Shown: in pieces, positions 41,701 to 53,697 of the stretch | Position numbering within the stretch: position 1 is the first letter of the stretch | Layout: each line of letters starts with the position of its first letter | Source: Siphlonurus alternatus | Lineage: Eukaryota > Arthropoda > Insecta > Ephemeroptera > Siphlonuridae | DNA: 64,000 nucleotides | Assembly: GCA_949825025.1 (NCBI GenBank) | Contig: OX463778.1 | Span: forward strand, 14,408,171-14,472,170 | Reading direction: 5' to 3' | The notes under the pieces: generated by a model | The model's database searches: none | The model's input: the letters and a program-made list of their open reading frames with translations, nothing else | What the model was told of the DNA's origin: nothing | Made by a program: the position numbers and the translations under genes

Positions 41701-44700
41701 CTGACGATGTGTAGCTGCAGCTGGAGATTGGTTCATGAGGCCCTTCGCAACGATGGCGTCAGAAATTGCTTCTTTCAGGGTTGCAGCCTCTGTGGTAGGA
41801 GGCATCTGTCTGTGGATTGCTAACAGTAGAGATGAAATATAATGATTAACTTGGTCGCTGGGTCCAACCAACGGAGTTCCATCCACCATGCGTCACCTGT
41901 TCTCATCGATCAGGATTTGTAGATATCGTAATGCGTAATCCACCATGCTCTCTGCATATTTAGGTTCGATCATTATGTAAATAGCTTGAATTCCGTATTC
42001 ACGAGAGTTCCAGTTTGTAAAATAATGATGGGTACTTGATTCATGGTATAGTAGCATCTCGAAGTTCTGGTATAAGACAACTCAGGTGGTATGCTCGTCC
42101 TCAGTGACTGTGAATTAAATTACATATGACAACACAATCTTCACTGGTACCCAACAACACTTGTAGGTCACTTGATCCCAAAAAGGTTTCTAGCGGTCCA
42201 TCAGAGTACGGTCGTCCTCACAACTTGACGTGGCAGGTGCATTCACTGTCTTCAAATTCATGGTGTATCAATAGTATTTTAGTCTCTAATGTTGAATGTC
42301 CACAGGTGACTAGATGTTGTTGACTGAAAAGTAACTGTGGGTGTGCGCATGTTGGGTATGGTCACTTTCTTCACCCCTGATATTATATACTCAAGATTAT
42401 CTGAACACTGACGTCACAAAACATTCACAAGAATATTGTGTTGATTTAGGCCCAGACTTGATTTTGTTCTTTATGTCTCGGTCAAATTTGGATAGCAGAA
42501 AACATATTTTATTTTATTTTATTTTATTTTATTGGAACATTTGGTTGTACATAGACAAACATTGATCAAACATTTCAAACATTTAAATTTATAAAACTTT
42601 ATAATTCATATTATAACATTATTTTACAGATTTTTTTTATAAATTTTAATATGTTTTCTGTTATCCAAATTTGACCAAGACATAAAGAACAAAAGTCTGG
42701 GCCTAAATCAACACAATATTCTTGTGGATGTTTAGAGTCAGTGTTCAGATAATCTTGAGTATATACTATCAGGGGTGAAGAAAGTGACCATACCCAACAT
42801 GCCAACACCCACAGTTACATTTCAGTCAACAAAATCGAGTCACCTGTGGACGTTTAACATTAGAGACTAAAATACTATTGATACACCATGATTTTTAAGA
42901 CAGTGAATGCACCTGCCACGTCAAGTTGTGAGGACGACCATACTCTGATGGACCGCTAGAAACCTTTTTGGGATCAAGTGACCTACAAGTGTTGTCGGGT
43001 ACCAGTGAAGATTGTGTTGTCATATGTAATTTAATTCACAGTCACCGAGGACGAGCATACCACCTGAGTTGTCTTATACCAGAACTTCGAGATGCTACTA
43101 TACCATGAATCAAGTACCCATCATTATTTTACAAACTGGAACTCTCGTGAATACGGAATTCAAGCTATTTACATAATGATTGAACCTAAATGTGCAGAGA
43201 GCATGGTGGATTACGCATTACGACATCTACAAATCCTGATCGATGAGAACAGGCGACGCATGGTGGATGGAACTCGTTGGTTGGACCCAGCGACCAAGAT
43301 AATCATTATATTTCATTCATCTCTACCGTTAGCAATCTGTAGACAGATGCCTCCTACCACAGAGGCTACAACCCTGAAAGAAGCAATTTCCGACGCCATT
43401 ATTGTGGAGGGCCTCATGAACCAATCTCCAGCTGCAGCTACACATCGTCAGACAACCTACAATTAGGATAACTTACCCGCTGGGACGTCACATGTCGGCA
43501 GCGGACAACGAAGATTACCTTTACAAAAGGTCTTGTATGCAGAAATATTATTAGGTCCCTTGTAGTAAAAAATAATAAGTTACAATGAGTAAAAGAAAAT
43601 TATATAAACAGTAATAGTCAAATTAAGTTGTCATAATGACAATGACTGTTAGAAACTTTGAGTAAAAATATAAATTTCATTTATACCAAAGTTACTCAAC
43701 GGTGGGGAGATGATGGAGACCAAAGCTTACTGGAGTGAAACATTCCTATTTATACCAATGTTTCCACTCAATTCTCATGTCACGTGATCCGTGGTCAATG
43801 TGCAACACAAATTAAAGGTCACTTTGCCATACGGCGTTGGCAAGGAGGTACAGAAGGTCAAAGCTATTATCTTAATTGTTTGTATAACTGCAAGCGCAGT
43901 GCATGTCAATATAGATGCTGAGAAAAATAATAAAACTGACCACCAGTCCTAAGTAAATACTATGGTGTGGCAAGATTAGCTTATCCTCGCAGCATTAAAG
44001 AATAAAGTCAAACTCTCAAGTTTCTATGTATATTTTTTAGTGAAAAAACTTTAATAAAGACAAGCACCAAATCATAGTACAGCCAAAGAATTAATAGATA
44101 TTAATTCTTTATTCTTTGGTACAGCACTGCATTGTACTGTATTAATTTTCTTTCCCTAAATTTGCATTGATGCCATTTTTAAAATATTTAATTCTAGAAT
44201 AAATTAGGCTACTCAATGTCTGATGTATTAATTAATGTACAATCGCCTCCTCAGAAAATTTCCCTTTGCGGCCTTGTTAATCACCATGCCCTGTAAGAAT
44301 AACACAGAGCATGGTGATTATCAATGCTGTAAGTGGGGAAATTTTCCAAGGCAACCAGTGTACCATAAATACCTTAATTTACTTCATATTTCAGTAATTC
44401 ATTCTTAAAATCTCACTTTTTTCCCCCATTGCTATGCACATATTATGTTATTAGTTTAAAACCAGAACTGCAGTCTTATTTCTGATCTCTCTCTGTGTGA
44501 CTGGCAGGCTCACATACTGAACCTGTTGAGGGCCAAGTTGGGCACCTACAAGGACTTCCACACGCTTTTGTACACATGCTCGGTGGAGTTTGACTTCCTA
44601 CCACCTGGCTACATGCGTAAGCTGAGTGAGACCCTGCTACTGCCTGCCGTGCTGGTGGTCCAAGTGGCCCTGACGTTGCACGCCCTGCGCCAAGTCTGCC

Positions 44701-47696
44701 TTACCCCCCTGGTGCCCCCCGTGGCTCCCAGCAAGCAGGATGCCCCGGGCAAGCACAAGCAGGATAAGGCCAAGCCTCAAGTGAGTAACTTGATCACCCC
44801 CAAGAAAAACGAATTGCAATCAGGAATTTTGGATTTGCTTGCCACCTGCTCCTTTAAGGAGATTAAAGAGAAGCCAGTTAAAAAAATGTTCAGTTTACCT
44901 CTCATCTCCACAGAACTTGTGCAAGGTTTACAATGAGAGCAGAAGTAAAGTTTGAGCTATGTACAAATCTCCTGAATATTTGTACTTCTTGTTCTCAATT
45001 AGCCAACATAGAATTTAAAGTACTGTATAATAAACTTAAATCTGCTTTAAGAAGCTGTAGAATCAAGTGCAATAATAAATTTCACCACAAATCAGAAAAA
45101 ATAATATACTATTAATGAAAGTACTGTACTCATGAAGATAATTTATCCATGATTGTACTAAACTTAAAATACATACATGTCAAAGAGCAAGAAAAGCAAT
45201 GTGAAAACATGTAACATACCGTATAAACGTATACATAACATGAAACCATATTCCTTACAGGGTAAGTAAGCCAGGAGCATTATTACCTCGGTCGTCCACA
45301 AATTGTCCTCCACCGCACTCAATTTTTACATCCTTCACTTGCTTTAGAAATACTCATGATACTTTTTTGTAAACAAAAACTGTGTTCTATAATTGAATAA
45401 ATCCAGTCTATATTCATAGTTCTTGTATTTTGCTCAGGCTGTGGTGGAGCCTGGTCGCTCAGCTGCTGCCCCCTCCATGCTGGAGATAGAGCCAGAGTTG
45501 CTGTACAACCTGCTGCAGCTGGGGGCCTTCGTCATCATGGCCACCCTAGTGATGCGACTCAAGCTCTTCCTCACCCCTCACCTCTGTATCCTAGTCTCGC
45601 TTCTGGCCTCTAGAAAGGTACATTGCAGAAACTGATGTCTTATGTTTTCAAGTTTTTAAAATACTTTTGGCATTTTTTCAATACTCACCAAATTTTTGGC
45701 ATTGTCACAACATGATAGATGTTCTTTAACCTTACCTTGTTGCTTGCAGTACTTCCGTGTTATTCGCTCTGAAGGCGTGCATTGGGCGATCCTAGCAGTG
45801 CTGCTGAGTGGCATGAGCGTGCGTGGCATCCAGAATATCAACGAGCAGAGAAGTATCATTGGTGAGATAGGAGAGGGAGGGTGGAGTCCATTCGAGACAA
45901 GTTATGGGAGGAGGAACACTCTCTCATTTGTTTCTCTGTTAAGTACAACACCCCCACACCAATCACTATTTCCATAATGCATAGTTTGGAAATTAAATTG
46001 TTTTTTTTTTATTTTCTATTTTTCTTATTACTGTATATTTATTTTATCATTACGTATTTTAAAAATGATTTTCTCCACAATTCTCTAATGTATAAGTATA
46101 AATGCATAAACAAATTAAGACTAGCAAATAAATAAAATAGTCAAAATAAAGATGGGTATGGGGTTTAAATTTTTAAATAGTTACTGGGTAACATACTTGT
46201 AAGTAGTGCAATGCTGTAAAATTAAAAGATTTTGGTTGCATGAAGTGTATGAAATCATTCTCAGCCTCCCCTTCTTGTGGTAAGCCTGTTTTTGTGTACA
46301 GGGGAGTACAGCAACGTTGGTCTGGAGCAGCTGCTTGAGTGGGTCAAGGCAGAGACTCCCCAGGACGCAGTCTTTGCCGGACCGATGCCGGTGATGGCCA
46401 ACCTGCTGCTCTCCACGCGACGGGCGATTGTCAACCATCCACACTACGAGGACGCTGGACTCAGGTCAGTACTTGTCCTTGATTCCTTAATATCAATAAA
46501 AAGCTGAGTAGTTATTGTGAATGGACATTATGAAATTTTTACCAATAAAAGAGTACGGTATGAAACTTGCTTAATGTGTATTTGAATAAAAGACCTCGAC
46601 TAGTGTATTGTCATTTTTTTCATATTTTTTCAACCCTATGCACCCTCAAAATAAAAAAAAAGATGATGTGATATAACGTCTTTCCCTATGCTTATATATT
46701 AAATACTTGCAGACTATGACATCACAGTGTCTTTTCCCTTGATTTTAAGGTTGTTAAAAAGATTAAAAGTACATAGGAAAAAAAATAGCAGCACATAAGT
46801 CAAGATCCTCTATCTAATAATGCAGGTTGTTTAATAATTAATAATGTTAATTTGTTGACAGGGAGCGCACGAAGAAGGTGTACTCGGTGTTCAGTCGCAG
46901 GTCGGCCCAGGAGGCGTACAAGATCCTCTCTCAGATGCACATCCAGTTTGTGGTGCTAGAAGAGTCTTGGTGTTTCCGTGAGAGCAGGTGGGTCAAGTTG
47001 GGAGTGTGGTCTAGAAAGTTTTTGCTTTAGAAAAACATATCAATTACATACCTTAGCTTATGAAATAATAATTAGCCATTATTTTCACTTACCTGCAACC
47101 CTTGATAGATAATAACCTATGTATGTTAGTTTCAGTGTCTATTCATTGTAATAATAAGATGGTAGCTTGCTTAATTGTGTTTTAAATTTCTGATATTGAT
47201 ATTCAACCTTAGAAGAAAACAAAGTTTATGCAAATTTCCATGATTCTCTCTGGTGGTTATTTGATGTACAAAAGGTGAAAAAAATTAAATACTTTGTGGT
47301 AAATTTGTCATTATTTCATCCTCTACTTTGTTGAGATTGAACCTTGGGCAATTCTAGAATCAGTTAAAGGAAGATGCAATTTTTTATATCAGTTTTTTCT
47401 TTTCTTTTTATCCACCACATCCCCTTTCCCCTAAATTACCAATGATTTAAACTATGACACAAGCCTGGGGTTTATTGAGAGGCTAAAGTTTGTTTTTGGA
47501 CAGGCCTGGATGCAGTATGACTGACATTTGGGATGTTGAAGAACCTGAGAAGAAACAGCAGCAGCCTCTGTGTCCCCGCCTCTTCCTGCAGAATCCTGCC
47601 CCCTTCGAGCGTGTCTTCTCAAACAGTGAATATGTCGTTCTATGGCTGCACTCTCAGTACGTCGAACTGCAACCCCTCAAGGAGTACAAGCTCTGA
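37405..47696 (+). CDS. DPY19L1-like protein C-mannosyltransferase
   Basis: Complete 14-exon model, 749 aa: 37405-37588, 37705-37817, 37902-38039, 38097-38311, 39076-39133, 39189-39305, 39890-40042, 40643-40867, 44508-44780, 45438-45617, 45750-45861, 46302-46464, 46862-46987, 47504-47696 (TGA). Phases and GT-AG junctions agree throughout. DPY19 enzymes are multi-pass ER GT-C transferases that move mannose from dolichol-phosphate-mannose to the first Trp of WxxW motifs. Seen here: a basic N-terminus, then the family block [19 protein letters not shown] (residues about 89-107), which contains the luminal acidic residues tied to catalysis; [78 protein letters not shown]; and [12 protein letters not shown]. 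Length is that of DPY19L1/L2. The initiator ATG is the first in the exon. Closest to DPY19L1 by residues recalled, not by search. Confidence 0.95.
38671..38742. repeat. (AT)n microsatellite
   Basis: About 72 bp of AT dinucleotides in DPY19L intron 4. It is bordered by short near-palindromic words (TACTGTACATATAG, GTATGTACATACAG). Confidence 0.95.
41171..43970. repeat. Large palindrome: two inverted ~0.9-kb arms, one with nested MITE
   Basis: The core left arm (about 41693-42503) is the reverse complement of the core right arm (42649-43463), with a 145-bp AT-rich spacer. Pairing continues outward: CCAGCGGGTAAGTTATCC and AGACCTAATAATATTTCTGC on the left against 43463-43568, and ACACCATAGTATTTACTTAG (from 41172) against the end near 43969. 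The left arm is interrupted by a foldback (41358-41689). The right arm has an extra stretch (about 43580-43922) between two AAAATAATAA copies. Each arm keeps an open frame of about 80-125 codons (right-arm frame at 43092-43466; both share RQMPPTTEA and [18 protein letters not shown]), which I do not recognise. The left copy has an in-frame stop and the two frames diverge, so it is not an intact gene. It could be a long-TIR transposon or an inverted duplication. Confidence 0.85.
41358..41689. mobile_element. Foldback (MITE) family A, copy 2, inside the palindrome
   Basis: TGGACAACATACATG, then TTATTGCAGAAATGAATAGA, pairs with CTATTCATTTCTGCAATAA and ATGTATGTTGTCCA. The arms are about 130 bp with a GC-rich centre (GCCTCCAGGGGGCGTGGCC). 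The uninterrupted right arm of the palindrome (CTACAATTAGG) gives the empty site. This shows the element as a clean insertion with at most a 2-bp (AT) duplication. Confidence 0.85.
45185..45370 (-). mobile_element. LINE 3'-end fragment, copy 2
   Basis: TTACCTCGGTCGTCCACAAA, GTCCTCC, TTCACTTGCTTTAGAAATAC and the outer ACATAACATGAAACCATATT match 49990-50120 in the same order. Only the 3' terminal part is present. Assigned by comparison with the longer copy. Confidence 0.55.
46588..46810. mobile_element. Foldback (MITE) family B, copy 2
   Basis: AAAGACCTCGACTAGTGTAT at the left and AGTCAAGATCCTCTA at the right are inverted. Inner blocks CGTCTTTCCCTATGC, and ACTATGACATCACAGTG with TTTTCCCTTGATTTTAAGG, match the copy at 4732-4970. 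It lies in the DPY19L intron before exon 13. Confidence 0.6.
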
Positions 47697-49989
47697 GTCG
47701 AGCACAGTAAGGTAAATGGTAGTCTGTCTCGTTGAAGGTGATTGGTACTCATTCATCTTCATAGTTGTTCCAGTCTTCAGTAAAAATAACTACAACATTA
47801 AAGAGGGAATTTCATAAAGCTGTACATCAGGAGATGGTTAAAGTCATAACTTTTGTAATGATCATTATTGTAGTTCAATTCTTAAACATCCTCCTGACTT
47901 ATAGCTTGGTGAATCCTTCTTTTGGGTTTTACTCTCATTAGATTTTATGCTTTCTGTTGTACTTACAGTATTTCCTTTTGGAATTATTATTGTATAAGTT
48001 TTATGCCTATTACAGAACATTCAAGGTCTGGCAAACTGTATTCTCTCTCTCTCATAATGTTTATCATTAATATTATTACTGTGGAGAGGTGGAGCAGGTG
48101 CTGTTCATTCAAACATAAATGTTAGTCCTCTAACTTCCTTCAAAGTTTCAAATCTTGATTACTTCCCTGACTGTCTATGTACAATGAGAGGGTACTGAAG
48201 AAATTTGTGGTAGGTAATCTAAATCTGAGAACTTGAGAATGGTGCCAGCTAATTTTACTGTTATCTAGGGGAACATTGCTAAACAGTCTTCTTATCCCTC
48301 TGTTATTTCCCATTTAAAATATTTCACTGCCCTAATCAGTGTTATGGTATTTTAAAAGTGTACAGTGTATTAAAGTAAGCAATTAAGGAGTGTTAAAAAT
48401 ATTGTACTTATTTTATAAAGTACAGTAATAATTCATTCAATGAAATTACTGTACAGTAAAGGTGTACTAAAAACAGACTTTTTTTTAAAAAAAACTGGTG
48501 ATTTATGGGGACCACCTCTGAATCTCGGTGCAGTAAAAGTCCCGCGGTGGTGGCATGACACATAAGCATCCAGCCGATTATCTGTCGTCGCTTGTTCATA
48601 ATATTCATCAGCCAACATGAATTATTCAAAGACCAAAAAAATACTTTTATGTGCTTCCTTGCTATTGTTAATGTTTTGAAAGTCTTATTATACTAGACTT
48701 TTTGTACATATATGTTTTATTAATGTTAAATTAATAATATTCAATGTATCTCGGCAGCATTTTCAAACAGGAATAGATTTTGTTTCTGTATTATAATGTA
48801 TCTAATTCTGCCTATTTCTTCCAAGAAAAATGCAAACTTAGTTGTAATCTTAAAATTGTTTGAGGAGTCGACTCTTGTGTTTTCTTTCTTGATTGAATGT
48901 TCAAAGACAAGACAATATTGTTATCTTTGTTACTAAAAGAAAAATATCTAGTAATTTTACTGTAAATAGATTCTTAATGATTTTTTTTTTTTTCTTCACA
49001 TTGTGCTGCTATTACTTCTTGTGTTTCTCGGGGAAAATTGCTATATGGTGTTAGCAGCTTATTTAGCTACATTCAAAGCATTGTCATGTGCAAATCCTTT
49101 GCTGCTAGTCTTGATACTTGATGGGACCAGTATTGTTTATAGTTTATATTTCGCAATAGAGTTTTGTTATTGCTTCAAAACTAAGATCAATTATTTTTTT
49201 TTTTAAACTATACTGACAGTCGTCAACCTTATCCTATCTGTTATTGGAAGGATTTTAAGCATTAGTGTTTCTCTCTCATTATCTTAGCCTAATACTAGCC
49301 AATCAGACACTATTATAACACTCGTCAAATGATCATCTGGCTTCCCGTTCTTTTTTAGTGTTTTTTAGTTTGACTGCTAGCCTTTTTTCTATTGGCCAAG
49401 TGCTATCCGCTTCTTTCTGATTGGTCCGATTACTTGGCTTTTCCAAGCATTATCTGACATTATGTGAGTGCTACAGTATCTTCAATTATCTTGGATTGTG
49501 ACTAACTTGTATGAGCGGATAATGGTAAATCTTCAGCTGATGCTATTCAAGGATAAGGTGATGGCTATCATTTGTTTTTACGTGCCTTATTTTAGGTGCA
49601 TGTTTTTATGGATTTATTTCTTTACTAAAGATTGATTAAATTGGGCATTTTTGTGTTTTTATGAATGCCTGAGGTATGTTCAGAATAATTGTTTTCGACA
49701 AAATTTTTATTTAGAATAGTATAATTATGGTATTACTTAAAGAAGTGATTAAAATATGTATAAAATATGATCAAATATCCAAAGTATTAACAGGTCCAGC
49801 GTAATAATGTTTTTAGTTATTGTATTAATTTTCTTGCCACTTCTTTTTGCTTGCTTGTCTTAGTCATTGAATCAGTGTTATTTACTGTGAATCGCATATC
49901 ATGTCGACAAACTAATAAATATTATAGCAAACAATAAGGTGGAATTATTTTTAGCAACTACACTAACATTTAAACAAACTACATTAAAA

Positions 49990-50261
49990 TATACATAACA
50001 TGACGCCATATCCCTTTACGGGGTAAGCCAGCAGCATTATTACCTCGGCCGTCTACAAATTGCCCTCCAAAGCACTCGATTCTTGCATACTCCACTTGCT
50101 TCAGAAATACTCATAACACTCTTTTGCCTTCTGCACTCTCTATTACACTGTGTACTTTTAACACTTCTGTTCTTCAAACATTCTGCAATCACATCCAACC
50201 AAACCTTTTTAGGTCTACCTAATATATATATATTAAAATATATATTGTTAAATTTGTTCAC
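49990..50261 (-). mobile_element. Non-LTR retrotransposon 3' fragment (RTE-like)
   Basis: The minus-strand frame reads GRPKKVWLDVIAECLKNR, and after a gap RVLWRAICRRPR and a stop. This is the typical end of many LINE (especially RTE-clade) ORF2 proteins: GRPxKxWxDxV followed by a Trp-Arg segment just before the stop. A short 3' tail shared with 45185-45370 follows. 5' truncated, no functional protein. Confidence 0.65.
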
Positions 50262-50382
50262 TGGTGTAACTTACATTATTCACAGTGCTTTCTGGAAATC
50301 CTAATATCCAGTTTGCATGCCAGACACCCTAGTACCATTTCTAAAAAGAGAGCTTATGTTGAATATAAAAATCGGTACTAAT

Positions 50383-50563
50383 CCCCCCCCCCCCCCCCCC
50401 CCAGCAGAGTAGCCATAAGCTGCCTTCCTCCTACCAACTCCATCACCTAGTAGTCAGATCCGGTACTCATTCCAAGTCACGAAAAGTCTGCCTTGCTCGG
50501 GAATTGAACCAGGGACCTCTCTCTAACAGAAGACAAGCATTCTAACCACTACACCATAAAGCT
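50383..50563 (-). mobile_element. tRNA-derived SINE
   Basis: On the minus strand the head is tRNA-like, with an A box (TGGTGTAGTGGTTAG, 50556-50542) and a B box (GGTTCAATTCC, 50510-50500) about 35 bases apart, as in Pol III type 2 promoters. A body follows (ACTTGGAATGAGTACCGGAT, AGGTGATGGAGTTGG), then a G-run (C-run on +, 50383-50402). The head lacks a proper acceptor end, so it is a SINE and not a tRNA gene. Confidence 0.75.
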
Positions 50564-53500
50564 ATTTTAAATATAAAATTACTTTATTTGAAATGAGTAA
50601 AACAAAATTTATTTTTGTAAGCAGCATTTATTGTTAGAGCCATTATCAACACAAACATGAGGTATTGAAATACTCCTTTTTTTTTTTAATTGTTTGGAAA
50701 ACAATAGATGCAACACAACAACAATAAGGTTGCTAATAAACACATAGTTGCACCATTACCACAATAGCTAGGGAGTATATCTAAGGAGTCTGAAATGAGA
50801 AAAGTAGGCACACATCTTGATGAAAATCTTCAATATAATTTATTAAGAAGTTGCAACGTCCTCTTTAAATGTGTGCCTAATATAAATGTTTGCAGCTCTT
50901 AAATTGCAAAAACAAAACAAAAATGTAAATTATCATTAAATTACTGTCACACGTAAACTAGGTATAAATAATTATCACATTTGGTCATTACAATTAATTG
51001 ATAAAGCTGCACTACAATTCTAATTAACACATGGGGGCGGGGAGCTAAGATTAAAGATATTAAATATTTTCCAGCACCTTACCTTTACCCTAATGTAGTA
51101 ATTACGTGACAGTTTAAATGCCATCAAACAAATTAATGTTTTGTTTGTTTTTTTTTCTCACTTTTTATCAATTATTTTTTTAATTTTTTTTATCACTTTC
51201 TATCAATTATTTTTTTTTTCTCACTTTTATCTTCAACATAATCAAATATTATATAAATAAACAATTAATCAAATTACAAATAATAAAAGAAATTTACATG
51301 TATATTATAGCTAATACTATAGAGATCATATCAATTATGATAATTTAATTTTAGGAATTAAAATAATAATTTATTTTTTAACTGTCACGAATACACATTG
51401 GGCAAAATTCACATATTGATGATCACATAACATTCACGTCATCCTTATTATTGCCTGACTCATGCAGTGTGAGAATGTACTCTGTCTGTTGATAGTAAGA
51501 ACATATCATTGAGATGTTATATAACTTTTAATTCTCACACTGCTGATTCATCCATCGTTACAAGATTTCACCTCCTACCTTGAGTGTGGTATTATCACTT
51601 CCTTTTTCATTGATGTTGAACTTTCAAAAATTACAAAAAGCTAACAACAAAGTTACTAATAGTATACCAATATAACATTACCACAATTGTTTAGGAAAGT
51701 TTTTGCCAATTGTAAATAAAAATTTTATTGTGTAGATTGGACTTATTAAATATTAAGAAGTATTTAGCAATTTTTTTATAATTAGTTTTTTTAGTTTATA
51801 AGAAATGATACTAGAAGCAAAACAATATGAAAGATTAAAGTAATGAAATAAAATGGATATGATTGAGAAAGAATCCCTCAAGGAGAATTTTCTTACAATA
51901 GGTACATTTTATACTTTTAAAATTTAGTTTCTCCTTATGTATTAGAAGGACTTAAGTAATAGGGCACTTATTTAATAATCATCATGATTTACATTCCTTG
52001 TAAATTTCTTGGAATCTCTTGAAACATGGGGATGTAGCTTTGCCGGCGGCCCAAATATTTGTATTTTTGGCCCCCAAGCGGTAGTTTCAGGAAGTTATCA
52101 TAAAACTGTGCGTAATATTTTATGAGCTTTGGTGAAAAAACTCATGTGACCATTGTTAATCGGCACGGCGCGGTCTAGCGCGGTAAGAACCGGCAATGCA
52201 GCACCCGTCACGGCACAGAATAACGATCGACGCGCTACTGGTGGCTATTTCAGGAAGGTTTTTCACACGTTTTGTAAGTATTTCGTTACATAAAGAAGAT
52301 ACATCGCCTTGCTTGAAATTTCAGAGTTTTCAGATGACTAATTTAATACGTACATTTAAAAAAACAAAAAGGAAATTTTATTATTCAAATTTAAAAATTA
52401 GCAGGTTTATTTAAATTTAGTTTTAAGTTAATTAAGCTGGCCTTTAGTCAGCAATAATTCTACAGTTTCCCTTCTTATAAAATTTCACAACATTTTAGGC
52501 ATTAGAAACCTTGAAAATTTAATTTTTTTTCCATTTCTTTAAATAGACAAGAAAAGAGGTATAAAATAATACATAATTCAAAAAATCTGCATGCAACTAG
52601 ATTTTTGACAAAATTTTATAAATAAAAACTAATAGCAACATCACTTTTTTTTTTTTTTTTTTTTCACTCGCTGTCTTTCACTAATTTTTTATCCATCACA
52701 GTCGTGTTTAATTAGTTGACGCATTCCAATTATTACAGCTCAGCAAGATTCACTGATTGCAGTATAATCTTTTAAAAACATTCCATCAATCACATTATAG
52801 TTATAATATCCCATACTGCGTTACAAAACACTGCATATTATACAACACACCAAATAACATAAAAACATAGGGATGAGGGATTTTTTTGTTAGGAAAAAGG
52901 GTATTGGTGCAACTTCGCACCGCAATTACTGCAGTTTTTATTATACAAATTAAATGCCTATTTGTACCAAAGCATATGGATTTTTTTTTTTACATTTTCT
53001 TCTTTTTTTATACACTGTTTCTTTCTTTCTTTTTTTTTTTTTTTTTTATTCAGAAGGAATATTTTGTACTAGTTGTATATAGCTTTTGTACTACAGAAAG
53101 ATTTGTTTGTTGGGATATTTTCTTTGAGGTACAGGAAGGTATAATATAGGCAGCAGGTATACATAAAACACATATATAGCTCTATAGCTAGCACAGAGTG
53201 GCAGCAGCAAACAGGCATATATATTAAATATCAATGAGGTATATTTTGCAGCCCATCCTGGCCGAACACGCTCTTTTACAAGTTCTACAAGTTTATACAC
53301 CACTAAGTGTTGAGGGTCCTTTTTGTACTGTATGGAATTATCTAATATGAGACAGATAATATTTTAAATGAATAGATATGGAAACATATAACATTTGATT
53401 CAATTACTGAAAATAAGCTTTAAGTTAATCTTTATAATTAATATACTTGACTATTTTAAAACGTTGGGAACTCTTGTGACAGCTAGATGATACAAAAGGT

Positions 53501-53570
53501 AACTCTTTAAACTCCCTTTATTTTTGTGGTTAGAAGGTGTTTTGTGGTTTGTGAATACAATTTTGTTGTA

Positions 53571-53697
53571 CGTCTCAGAATGCAAGTCACGTAAATACAA
53601 AAACTTTTGATGCAAGTCTGAACCTTATCTCAATATAACTCAAAGGTCAAAATTGTATCAACAATTTTTGTACTTACGCGACTTGCATTCTGAGACG
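53571..53697. mobile_element. Small foldback element, 127 bp
   Basis: CGTCTCAGAATGCAAGTCAC, then GTAAATACAAAAA, pairs with TTTTTGTACTTACGCGACTT and GCATTCTGAGACG. The arms are about 40 bp. No target-site duplication was made out with certainty. Confidence 0.7.

Larger units (their letters stand above)
40868..44507 (+). other. DPY19L intron 8 (3.6 kb), mostly a large palindrome
   Basis: The donor GTGAGT follows the SDD codons and the acceptor GGCAG precedes the AHILNLLR exon. Both sides are phase 0. About 2.8 kb of it is one inverted duplication, entered separately. The rest is AT-rich. Confidence 0.8.

Noticed and set aside
43092..43466. A real 124-residue gene in the right arm of the palindrome
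   Set aside because: The same region in the left arm has a stop and a different frame, and no homologue was recognised. It is kept only as part of the repeat.
48408..48629. Minus-strand coding exon in the interval after DPY19L
   Set aside because: No matching splice sites, no recognisable motif, and low-complexity Lys/Leu ends.
50496..50563. A functional tRNA gene on the minus strand
   Set aside because: A and B boxes are present, but the acceptor ends do not pair and the anticodon arm is poor; a SINE body follows directly.
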